A DNA stretch of 64,000 nucleotides from assembly GCF_030704535.1 (NCBI RefSeq), contig NC_081822.1, positions 5,209,501 through 5,273,500 on the forward strand. Direction: 5' to 3'. Each line of letters starts with the position of its first letter. The stretch's first letter is position 1. A program made the position numbers and the translations under genes. Positions 35,301 through 45,787 of the stretch are shown in pieces. Below the pieces are notes generated by a model that was not told where the DNA came from, did no database searches, and saw only the letters and a list, made by a program, of their open reading frames with translations. The DNA comes from Vitis vinifera. Its lineage: Eukaryota > Streptophyta > Magnoliopsida > Vitales > Vitaceae.

Positions 35301-38300
35301 GAACACCAACAACTAAAAAATTCCAGGGTTCAAAAACAACAAAAGCAAATATGGTTCTACAGCTCAGATAACTATATGCATTCTGATGTCACTGCTCTAA
35401 TTCTTGTATATAGTTACAACAATATGCTTAGAAGAAAAAATGAAAGATCATGGAGGGAAAAGAACATAAAAGCACTAAGGTGATGGATGGTGATGATGGG
35501 AGAAACAGCTATTATCAGGCCAAAAGACACAATGTTTTACACTCATTTTATTCCTTACACTGTAATTGTAGTTAAAAGGTGATAAAAGACATACCGCCAA
35601 GCCAATTCACTAACAAGTTCCGTGGGAGCATCAGGAAGAACCTAAATAATTGTATTGCCAGGGTGAGATTTACTGTCTACTTCGACATAAAGAAATACAG
35701 AATAAACAATGAACTTGATGTGACTTACCTCATCCTCATATGGATTACAGTGCTCTCTGAACCACAACCTCAAGAACTCCTAAAAATATATTTAATGTTT
35801 ACTAAGTCAGAAGATTGCTCTTTGAACCATAAGGAGTCTAAATAGTTCTACAATCTATAGTGAAAATTTAAGGAACATATGGAACATGACATTAGAATAC
35901 ATCTACACGATGATAAAAGTAAGTAAATACAATGCAATCTCAAGAGGTTGGCAACCACACCACCTTTCCTGCAGTAGCACATAAATGCACAAGTAGGTAT
36001 ACTAGAAGAATAACAAGTAGACCTGACAGAATAAATAACACACCTTGTCAACATTTTCAGGTTCAATGCCGTTCCTAAAGCGTTCCTCATAAGAATTAGC
36101 AATCCAATATCTACTTGAATCAGGAGTATGGACCTGAAATTGACACATAGACATCAAATCTGCTCATGATAATGTGACTTTAGAGAGAGAGAGAGAGAGA
36201 GAGAAAGCACCAACCTCGTCAATCAAAAGAACTGTACCATCAGATCCCTTTCCAAATTCATATTTTGTGTCTACCAATATCAGGCCATGTTCCAAAGCCA
36301 CATGCTGCATTCTCAAAGGCATAATGAATCAAGTTAAACTGATAACTACAATAAAAGATACAAAACAAATTACTCCAAAAAGGGCAAATTTTGACTAAAC
36401 AAACTTTGTTTAACAATCTTGAAATACATGACAGAAATATAGATGCAATAGTAGCATTCAAAAGTAGTTGAAAGGGAGCCCCGCATAACAGCTAGTAACC
36501 AAACAATCAAACAAATTGTAGTGCATCAACTCATTCTCATAGCTGACCCATATCAGCTACCCCAATGAAAGTGTGAGATGACAAAAATTCCTGGCCACGA
36601 AGTGTAGGATAATATTTTACACATTTAAGGGTAGCCACCATAGAGTGTTAATGAATGCTGACTCACCAGTCTAATGAGTGCTGACTTTACTTTTGTTTTT
36701 TATTTTGATAGTTAAGTAGCAAGTGCAGAAGTCTCAACAAGCTATCCAAATTTAAACTACATATTTACTTCAGTAGTCATGTATGTATCCTTAAATTTGT
36801 ATCATGTCTTTAATAACAAAAATATATAAACAGGTTGCTTCTCCTCTCTATCAACTATTTGTAAATTTCCTTTTCTTTTCCCATGTATTTTGCTTCCACA
36901 CGTCCCTATCTTAAAAATATGAATCCTTTATATAACAAGCATCACAGATAATAACCACAACTATTTCAAAACTTGAAAACAAGGTTAGAGATTTCATGAT
37001 TCTAGGGGGTAGAGAAACAATCCTCAGTTGTTTGATGCTTGACAAACTCGTAACAGCAGAGCAAGGAGAAGATAGTTTTAGTTTAACCATGCAGAGTGAT
37101 AAACATTAAGAAACAAACCTACACAAAAGTAGAACATATATTTCATTGTTATGAAATAAGTACACAGAAGGACAAGAAATCCTTGCCCAAAAACAAAATC
37201 TAATACATAAATTCAATCACCCATTTCTTTATTATTCACCCAAATAGGACAATCACAGAAGCTCTCTCTACAAGAAAATTGGATAAACCCCTAGCTTTGG
37301 CCAGCTTTAGGCCTTCTAACAAGGATAGAATCTCTGCCAAAACAGATAGACCCAACTCCAGCATGTTTAGAGAACATTCTCATTAGCATTCTATGATAAT
37401 TCATAAAAGTTCCTCTAATTCCTAACTAAGTTACTTAAGGATCACCGATCAAAATTCAACTTGATGCAACCTACTAACATTGGAGTCCATATAGAGAGTT
37501 TAAATCACCCATTATCACTACGTTATTGAGGGGGAGGTCTACAGTAGAGAACCAAACCAAAGGTGGGGGATAAAAAGCAATAGTTGTCAAAACCTATGAT
37601 GACACTTGTTCACATTGTACACAAGCTCTCTGGTTTCTGCAACCAGTTTGGGTATTAAGTAATACAAAGTATACGATACCTTCTCTTAAGGAAAATATAA
37701 TAAAATTTTTACCTCTTAAAACAATTTTAAGAGCAAATAAGTGTAGCAATATCTGTCTCTAGATTTTGGACATTGGCATTTCCAGCATCCCATATCCATT
37801 GCAAACTGTGGGATTCCTGTCTGTCTATGCTGATCATAGAATATAATACAGTTCAGATTGCAGGACACTTGAATTTTTTTTTTCCTACATTTAGATGACA
37901 TAAAATGAGTTGAAACCTACAGCAAAGTAGTAAAACTTAATATATACTTTCACTTTTATTTTATTCTCCATTGTCATCGTTTTTTAAAAACTTAACCTTT
38001 TACAACATCTATTGTTGTTCTAATGGCTCCTAGGATAAAAAAAAATCATGGGCTAGTTGAAGCAGTAAATGGAGAAAAGCCTGTGGTGATTATATCCACA
38101 AAATATTTCTGAAACACTAAATTTGAACAGAAGCATGAACATAAGGGAAAGAAGATTAGTCACCTGACCGTATTCAAATAAGCTTAATGCTTTCCTACTC
38201 ACTTCATCATAGTCAGCTTGAGTCATCAACCCAAGTTTAACTATCTGCAAGGAAAATGCATCAAATGTTAGCCAACTGACATGGCTGAGAGGAGATTAAA

Positions 38301-38402
38301 ACAACAATATCTAACAAAAAAAAATTTGATAGTTATAGATAGATATGTATATATCTATATATTAGAGATAAAAAAGGGCATTGTCAATCCACGTTTTGTA
38401 GG

Positions 38403-38434
<32 letters not shown>

Positions 38435-41400
38435 TATATATATATGCTAGTTTTTTTTATCAAATGCTAGTATTAGTTTCCCTTGCATCCAAGTTTTGTT
38501 TAATAGGTATGTACTCACTACATACAGGTATGTCATCTTTGTCGAATATGGATAACCAATACAAAATAAAACTAGTATTCCCATCAAAAAAAAAAAAAAT
38601 TTGATAGGTCGGTTATTCCCATCAAAAATTAAAACTCATAATAAATTTCATATCAAATTTCAAACAACTAACATTAACATTTTAAAAGGCTATTGAGGGA
38701 AAATCTAAGCCTTGGCCCAAGGTGAGGTGTCATGAATTAGCCATAAGGTTACAAACCTCAACAAAATGAGGCCTAAGCCTCAATTATCGTGTACTAAAGC
38801 TATAGCCTCAAGGGTGTTACTTGCTAGGCTTAGGCTTGAAATATTCAATGGGCTTCAATAGGTTTCAAAACTTTGTGAGCTTTTGATATATATTTTATTA
38901 GAAGCTTGAGTTTCAACATTTAATGGGTTCTAATGAGTTTTGGGTTTTGAGGCTTCTAGAATACAATTTATAAATCTTTTCCCAAAAAAAAGATGTAGTT
39001 GAGTTGTATTTAACCCTATAAATAAAAGAAGAAAAAAATATTAAAAAGTAGAAAAGTGATAGGTATCTAATGAAGAAAAAAATACTAGCAATGTTATTGA
39101 ATTTCCAGAAAAAGGGCCAAACTGATACAGAGATAGCTATTCGAAAGGCTATCACTCTCCCACCAGACACACACACCAGCCAAAACAACCACCCCCGCTG
39201 CCGCTCCCTCTTCCACAAATTCCCTCTTTCCTCCATAAGCTATCCCAGCCTGCACTTAGACCGTTACAACTAACTGCCAGGTGGTAATACACTCTTTCTA
39301 GAATACATATAACGTATAGGAGGCCTATCAAAAAGAGATTGAGAAAAGATGGATGAACCTTATGAGGACAATAGAGCAATTAGATATAATGACAATTCCT
39401 TAAAAATCCTACAATTGATAGTGATGGTGATGCTAAAAACTATTTGTTAAAGTCATCGAAGATAATTGAATTTTAAAAAAGAGAAAGAGGAACTGAATAG
39501 AAACTATCGATATTGATTATTTTATTATAACTTTTATGGTTTTTTCCAATAATAAAAAAAAACTTTTATGGTTTTCTTATCATTCTATTTTCAAATGGTT
39601 TTTTTTTTTTAATTTGTTTATCTAAGATGAGACTTGTGCCTAGTTGCAACTTGAGGTTTATTCCTTACATCATTTCACTATAATATCTCAAGTCCTCCTT
39701 TAGCCTTTTAAAACATTGCTTAGCATTTTAAGAGATCATACTGGAGCAATTTGTGGTAGCTCAAGAAAACAAGTCTGAAATAATTAGTGAATATTTGGTT
39801 AATCTTAAGTCAGTCTAAAATGGTTTGTAATTAGTTGCAAGTACAACACAAATGGTTGAATACGCATTCCAGACAAAAGACGGGTTATTTATACAGCAGC
39901 TTGTAGTCAACCACAACGACATCAAGATTACTTCAATATCTTTTCATGGGAACAATTAAAACTAGGGTTGTCAGTAACTACATATCAATTGGCTAGAAGA
40001 AAAACAAAAAACTGACAAATTATGCAAACATGAACAATATAGTCAAACCTCATCAGGAGCTATGGGGACATCATGATCTGCAGCCTTGGTTGTAGGTGTG
40101 AGTATATTTGCAGGAAGCTTTTGGTTTTTTACCATGCCTGCACATTTTAACAGACTATTCATTAGTTCAAAAATATAAATACAAAATAAAAACAAATGAA
40201 TTGAGCGGAAGCACACCATCTGGGAGGGCATTGCCACAGTAGTTTCGGACACCATTCTTGTAGACAGTCCATAATGATGTATCAGTACTTCCAGTCACAT
40301 AACCTCTGACTACAAATAAGTGGCAAAATTAATATCCACAAAAATGTTGATGGCTTTACAAATGTATATGCAAATGGGATGCAGCAAGAATTCTTATAGT
40401 CAAATAAGTCGAAAGCATGGAAATCATTTTGCACTACAACAACAACAATTACGTGATCATGACCCATGAACCTGAACCTAGAAAACATATATTCTACATA
40501 ACATTCCCAACCCAACAACCAAAAAAAAAAAAAAAAAAGGAAATCATTGATCAAAACAACAAGAATATAGATTTTAAACAGAGACTTCAAACAGTATGTC
40601 CACCGGGTTGACCTATAATTAGTTCGCAGGTTTGGGCATTTCATTGAATAATTTCCACCAGTTAAAATAATTACAACGATACACATAATACAACAATATT
40701 GTGTTCCTTGCTTCATTCAAAAAAATAAATAAATGAAGCCGATTTTTAACTCTAATTTTCAAAATAAAGCCTGAAAAAAGGAGTTACAATCTTCAAATCA
40801 AGAACTAATAATTCTCATCAAAAGTTTATAAACAAAAAGGTTTATCTGATTCAAGCAAACCATTCTTAAAACAAATGCAATGTGTGTTTGTAACTTTTGC
40901 TAATGAGACTGAAAAACACTAAACCTCTAACAACTCACCAACAAATTCAACAGGAAAAACTGAACATTTCTTTGCAATTGTGACATTTTTATCAGGAGCC
41001 GACACAACTGCATTTGGAGCTATGTGCTGAGTTTTATCAAACCACCACAAACTTGTCTCATTAAGAACCTGAAAGTTGCAAGGCCAACCAGGTAAACACA
41101 ATTAAGTCCATCGTTATGGTACTAAATTGACATCACTGGAAAACATCTATACACGCCATGGTGAGACTATTCGATAAAATTTCTACCAAGCTTTTATTTT
41201 GGCATACTTGATCCAACTAATTTGATTAATAACACAACTACTTAATAAGAAAAATGGCGGAGATAAACCTGGCCTTTGAATGGAATAGAAGCAAGAACTC
41301 TATCAAATGCACTCTGGCGATCTGTTGTGACAAGGACTAGATAATCCCCGCCATCATAGACATCTCTAACCTGTCAAATCAAACGGATGGGTCATTTGTC

Positions 41401-42188
41401 CAAGTTAAAACAGTAACCCCTGTTTGATTGATGATAAAACAATATAAAGAAGAAATTAAAAATGAAAAAAGAGAAATATAAATAAATCCACTTTCAATAA
41501 GCCAAATAGTTGCACTAGGTTCAGTCCTCTAGTCATTTGTCTATCGTAGCCCTAAACAATGAAACATCTGAATTCAAAATTTCAGGGACAATTTGGTGGC
41601 GGATATATAAATAATCCTTTATAAACGTTTATAATTTCGAAAAAGAAAACAATCTATATAGCTCTTGAGAATCTACCTTTCGAAAATGAAAACAATTTAT
41701 TTTCTGCAAAGTTTTGGAAAACAGAATTAAAAACGAAATTATCAAACATGTCTTGCATGTCATTTTTCCCCTTCTCCGCTACCAGAGAAACCAGTCAGTT
41801 GTCTTCTATTTTCCAGCACTTTCTTAGCAAACCGAACCAATAAATTTTAAACAGGAGATAAAGAAAAATTCAAAGTTTCGAGGATTCAATTAGGGTTTAG
41901 GCGGACAAGCACCTTGCCTCTAGTTTTAGACTTAAGAGCGGGAACTGTGAGATGAAGGTTCGTTTCGGAGAGACAATTGGAGAGCGAGTGGCGAACGGCG
42001 CCGATAACCTCTTCTTTGCGATTACTGCTGATTAAGGCATCAAGAGATAATTGCTGAGATTGGTGCTGTTGGCTTGACATTGTTAGGAATTTAATCCATC
42101 TTGGCCCTGTTTTGCAGTAGGATATGGAAGACAAGACGTTGCCGCTGAGGGTTTTGGGATGGTTTAAGCCTGGTATGCACTGGGCCAT
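26356..42188 (-). CDS. PUR7: SAICAR synthase (phosphoribosylaminoimidazole-succinocarboxamide synthase), plastid
   Basis: Twelve exons join in frame to 388 aa: 42188-41913, 41370-41269, 41068-40939, 40309-40217, 40137-40049, 38244-38164, 36304-36215, 36133-36044, 35779-35729, 35641-35595, 26549-26492, 26415-26356. The enzyme joins aspartate to CAIR with ATP in de novo purine synthesis; plant forms are plastid-targeted, and the first 50-60 residues have that character. Both family signatures are seen: [15 protein letters not shown] across exons 3-4 and LVDTKYEFG in exon 7, plus DRQSAFD in exon 2. Length is close to the Arabidopsis enzyme. Intron 10 is 9045 bases because it contains a LINE, a LINE tail and a copia element; the last two exons (39 codons) lie beyond it. 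No damage seen. TATA box at 42241-42247. Confidence 0.95.
26611..28560 (-). mobile_element. Decayed L1-type LINE
   Basis: Read on the minus strand, pieces appear in LINE order: endonuclease end (28462-28090, with WCIGGDFN and an RMRR-like FSEVIEDL segment, then DPFTWSGG), the linker before the polymerase (28046-27564, WLKEGDGNK), reverse transcriptase start (27394-27040, [13 protein letters not shown] and [21 protein letters not shown]) and the extreme C-terminal zinc-binding region (27035-26757, [24 protein letters not shown] style). The central polymerase with its catalytic motif is deleted between the last two, and the frames are broken. A poly(T) tract at 26611-26621 marks the poly(A) tail. 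It is in the same orientation as PUR7. A C-run at 27987-27997 disturbs the frame. 5' end and target duplication not found. Confidence 0.82.
28853..29013 (-). mobile_element. Short 5'-truncated LINE 3' end with 15-bp target duplication
   Basis: The sequence CCAGCTGCACAACCT occurs at 28853-28867 and again at 28999-29013. Between them are 131 bases that begin with a T-run (the poly(A) tail on the minus strand) followed by sequence resembling the LINE tails elsewhere in the window (GGGTGCTTGAAAGGCGACCC and CATACAGGGAGTATACAAGA). The long perfect duplication and the tail show target-primed reverse transcription with strong 5' truncation. Confidence 0.88.
29036..29240 (+). repeat. 5' LTR of the copia element (205 bp)
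   Basis: Starts TGTTGAAATTTGGCATTCAA and ends TTCTTCA just before the primer binding site. AGATCAATAAAGG near the end resembles the polyadenylation region. Confidence 0.92.
29241..29252 (+). other. Primer binding site for initiator tRNA-Met
   Basis: TGGTATCAGAGC directly follows the 5' LTR and is the standard plant copia primer site complementary to the 3' end of initiator methionine tRNA. Confidence 0.93.
29829..34289 (+). pseudogene. Copia gag-pol polyprotein, interrupted by two stops
   Basis: One reading frame carries the whole polyprotein, with stops at 30549-30551 (TAA, end of gag) and 32382-32384 (TAG, between integrase and reverse transcriptase). Order of parts: gag ([15 protein letters not shown]), CCHC knuckle [14 protein letters not shown] (30639), protease DTGASDHM (about 30909), integrase zinc region (HYRLGH, CEIC), integrase core with Asp in HSDVWG (about 31527), Asp in SDNAKEY (about 31718) and Glu in NGVAEHKN (about 31826), reverse transcriptase with YVDD (about 33332), and RNase H (YSDADWAG near 33820 and an [10 protein letters not shown] segment). 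All catalytic residues are present, so the two stops are the only evident damage. The start is placed at MTKYG (29829), but MASSQ at 29844 is possible. Confidence 0.9.
34288..34296 (+). other. Polypurine tract of the copia element
   Basis: GAGGAGAAG directly before the 3' LTR, overlapping the polyprotein stop (34287-34289). This is the usual plus-strand primer position. Confidence 0.85.
34297..34492 (+). repeat. 3' LTR of the copia element, end missing
   Basis: Matches the 5' LTR with three substitutions up to about 34492-34494 (GGAATTCAGAA), then diverges. The last 10 or so bases present in the 5' LTR (through TTCTTCA) are absent, and host-like sequence (TAGACCTTTGG) follows. Confidence 0.9.
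36183..36204. repeat. GA microsatellite in PUR7 intron
   Basis: About eleven GA repeats just outside the 3' end of exon 7, inside the intron that follows it. Confidence 0.85.
38245..40048 (-). other. PUR7 intron 5, 1.8 kb, no gene seen
   Basis: Non-coding intron with microsatellites and A/T runs. The frames of 60-107 codons inside it show no family resemblance. Confidence 0.7.
38405..38448. repeat. Compound TA/GA microsatellite in PUR7 intron 6
   Basis: A TA run, then a GA run, then a TA run within the intron 36305-38163/38245-40048 region. Nothing else of note nearby. Confidence 0.75.
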
Positions 42189-42240
42189 TTTCTCTCTGTG
42201 GTTGCGTCAAGAAGCTCCACGGGGGCATTTATGCTTGCAT

Positions 42241-42247
42241 TTTTATA
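42241..42247 (-). promoter_or_regulatory. TATA box of PUR7
   Basis: TATAAAA on the minus strand, 53 bases upstream of the start codon at 42188, which implies a short 5' leader. The flanking GGGCC and TGGGCC words (42266-42272 and 42181-42186) resemble site II-type elements of housekeeping promoters, but that is weaker. Confidence 0.6.
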
Positions 42248-42299
42248 GAGGGCTGATGCCTAATAGGCCCCAGTCCATCTATTGGACCGCATTAACCTG

Positions 42300-44990
42300 A
42301 ATGGACTTGGACCGACCCGTATTTTGTAACAATGCCGCTGTAATAATGGAATCAGCAAGTAATCAAACATAGGTTAATTTCCGTCGGATTCTCTGAGTTT
42401 TAGTGTATATTATTTGTTAAGAGAATTGTTAAATAAACGCACATAAAATCTTTCTACCCAAAATTATTTTAAATTTTAAAGAATGTTAAATAAATGTACA
42501 AAAAATATCTGTACCTAAAATTCTTCTAAAAAATAAATTTCATCAACAAAATACATCTATAGAAGTTTTAATTGATAAAATTAAAAATTAATAATAATTA
42601 AGTGTATTTATATGGAGCCTTAAAGATATAAGTGAAATTACCACATCAAATATATAATACGATAAGTAGTCATATCTTTTTTTTTGTTTTCTCTTAATTG
42701 TTCGTGTTCTTCATTGTTGTTGTATATTAAAATAGGGTTAAATATGTGGTTTAAAAATTTATATATATATAATTTTATATATTTAATAAAATAATATAAT
42801 TTTCTATTTATAATTTGAAATGTTTTAATCATAGATATATTTTTCTTTTAAAAAAAATAAAAACCAAATACAAGTATTATTAGATATAATATTTTAAATT
42901 TTTTATTTTGTATAATATTAAAGGATATTCTTAAGTATGGCATAAATATTATATTTTATTTTCTTTTATATTTCATTCTTTATATATATATACAAGGACA
43001 ATTTTAAATTTCATTATATTTGGATTCTGAATTATTTATGATCATGAATTTTAAGATAAGCAACCATTTATAGTTGATGAAAATTAATTTGTATTTTAAT
43101 GGGGATTCTCGATAGATATAAAAAGACCCAAAATTCTATATCAAATTTAAATTATTTATGATAGTAAAATTCAAGGTAAGTAATCATTTATAACTAGTAA
43201 AGTTTCTAATTTGGTTTATCTTGCCTTTTTAGTATAAAAAATTATTTTTTGTGAGTTTTTAAAATATGTTTATTTCTAAATTATAGTTTTATCCTAAAAA
43301 TATTTTTTAAGGAGTTTAAAAACTTGAAAACTCCCCTAATTGAATATAGGGTTTTTGAAATATTTTACAATTGTGACTTTTCACCATGGGAGACTACGAA
43401 TTTTTCAAATATAAAATGGATTTATTTTTATTGAAAAATGGTGGGACTTCAATATCAACAACTAAAAATCTTAGAAGTGCAACCACTCTAATATTGGTGA
43501 GTAAATGCATTTGGTCAAGTAACTTAATTTTTCGTCTTTTCATATTTAGTAAACTATTCGAGAGATTATTTATGGGTTTGACGTTATAGCTTATGGGTTA
43601 TCGTTATTGCATGAAAATTAATTGCTCTTAATAAATATTTAATTTAAAAAATAAAATAGAAATTTGATAATCAAGTATTATTTTGGTTTCGTTTATGAAA
43701 TACGAGCCAGACATCAAATTTATTTCAAAAATTTTATTTCAAGATCTCATCGTATGTAAATTGTATAATGAATGGAGAATATTAAGTGAAATATAAAATT
43801 AATTTGGAAGAAATTTGTTGGGTGGCAATGTATTTTTTTCTCCATTTTCTTATTACAATTGTTAAGGAGATGAAAGATGCAAATATTCCATCAAAGTTGA
43901 CAATTAAGTCAATGAAAACAGTTTGCTTCTATTTTAAAAAAGAGGGTTTCTTAATCATAAAGAAAGTGGCTTTCTTAACCATTAGAAAAGTGGTTTCCTT
44001 AATCATTTTTAAGAACAAGCAAAAAGTAAAATATTACGGTTGGAAAGTTAGAGATTAGAAAAATACTAAAAATCAAAATTTGGATTCTATTTTGAAGAAT
44101 ATTTTTTGTTATTTAAAATAAAAAATTAGAAAAATATGTTTGATAATAAAAAATTGGTTTATGTTTTTTGCTTTTAAGAACATAAAACGTGGTGTTTTCA
44201 AAAAATATTTTTTAATTGTGTTTAGATTGTATTTGCTTATTTTTTAAAAATTGGTTTAAAAAATAATTATATAATATATAAAATAATAAAAAATAAACCA
44301 CTATATATAAAAATTATTTTTAAAATATTAAAAATAAGTTAAAAATATTTTAGATTTTCAAACAAATTTTTGCTTTACAAAATATGAAAGAATAATTTTC
44401 AAGTATAAAAAACCACTTTTCAAAATTGTATTTGTTATTAAATAGATCCTTAATGTTTTTTAAAATAAAAAATTATTTGAGGCTTGGAGTGTCATCAATA
44501 TATTTTTTTTTTTGCATTTTAAAAATAAAATCTATTTTAGTGTTTTATTTTTAATAATTTTAGTATTTATATAATTATTTTTAAAAGTAGAAAAATAATT
44601 AAAATATATCATTAAAAACCAAAAAAGAAAAGCAGAAAACACCTTATTTTGTTTAATTAATTTTTTAATTATTATTATTTTTTGTTTTTAAAAACAAAAA
44701 AGCTCTTATGAATCTTAAAAACACTTCCAAATATATTATTGAACTTCTCCCCCTCTCACAATCCAAGTCAAAAAGTCAAGTCTATGGGTAAAAGTAAAGT
44801 TTCCAAATGGATTCTTTTTCAAGAGAAAAAAATATTCATACATATTCCAAACTTAAATTTTACTAGCAAGAAATTATTATTTTCCTTTAAAAAAATAATA
44901 TACCATGAATAGAATAGTTAATTTATGGTAAAATTAAATATACGATTTTATTTTTTTATATTTTCGGAATAATTTAAAATTAATTTTCTT
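42300..44990. other. Intergenic AT-rich region between PUR7 and PEPKR2 promoters
   Basis: The two genes diverge from here. The DNA is extremely AT-rich with many runs of A and T and repeated words such as TAAATAAA(C/T)G near 42430-42500. The frames at 43386-43589 and 43786-44058 look like chance; no family was recognised. Confidence 0.55.
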
Positions 44991-45013
44991 GCGTAACCTA
45001 ACCCGTTTACACA

Positions 45014-45019
45014 CACGTG
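45014..45019 (+). promoter_or_regulatory. G-box (CACGTG) in the PEPKR2 promoter
   Basis: CACGTG followed within ten bases by CACGCGTG, in the short GC-richer segment upstream of the leader. bZIP and bHLH factors bind such sites. Function here is inferred from sequence and position only. Confidence 0.5.
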
Positions 45020-45294
45020 CGGCACGCGTGACGAAGGTAAATTGGTAAAACACTCGAGGCTAAGACAAAAGTCACAAAACCTCGCTCGCTGGTCTGTGCG
45101 CAATTCGATCACATCGATCCTTAATGGGAACCGATTCTTCTATTATTTCTAGGGTTTTGGTTTTCACTCTCTGATTATATTCCCTTTCCACGATTACGTA
45201 ATCTCCGATTCCGATCGTATATTTTCAGTATATCTCTCTCGTATACCTATCTTTTCCGTTTATGAAATCGGCAGAGCATTGTGTCTCTTCGCGG

Positions 45295-45774
45295 GTTAGT
45301 AGATTTGCGCATTTTTTGTTAAAATTTGGTGGTTCGATTTTCGTTTTTCTTTTGATGATTTAGATAATATGTGGTTAGATTTTTTATTATGTTGAACTTA
45401 TAATGATTCGTTTGGTTTCTGAGAAAGTTTACGGATTAAGTAAAGAAAAGGATTGAGTTCGGAATCATAACCTTTTTCTTTGTTTGGGACCCGGGAAAAC
45501 TAAAGCCTCCACTAAGCGGAGCCTGATGCAATGACTTGGCTTAGTGAGTTGGAGTTTATCATTCCCAAGAAACCTAAAGGACAGACAGTGATGGATTGAA
45601 TGATTTACTTTCTTTTTCCTTTATTTTCTCGGAAAGTAAACGGGGGCAAGGGCATGTTTGGATTGATTTTTCTTACTGAGCTGTTTATGTTTGACATTGG
45701 AATGGAGAAGTTTTTTTATAACTTATTAGTGAATGATTCAATATGGTGTGGTTTGGTTTTTGATGAAATTGTAG
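45295..45774 (+). other. Probable 5' leader intron of PEPKR2
   Basis: Donor-like GGTTAGT at 45294-45300 and a clear acceptor AATTGTAG ending at 45774, thirteen bases before the start codon. T-rich in between, with no coding frame. Leader introns are common in plant kinase genes. Confidence 0.55.
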
Positions 45775-45787
45775 GTTAATCCCTGTG

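Larger units (their letters stand above)
26550..35594 (-). other. Giant intron 10 of PUR7, filled with retroelements
   Basis: Donor GTATGTC at 35594 and acceptor CCTGTCAG-type end at 26550. The intron holds three retroelement insertions described separately. 34495-35594 is non-coding host intron sequence with nothing further recognised. Confidence 0.9.

Noticed and set aside
43386-44058. 67- and 90-codon frames between PUR7 and PEPKR2
   Set aside because: Lysine/phenylalanine-rich translations of AT-rich DNA, without splice partners or motifs.
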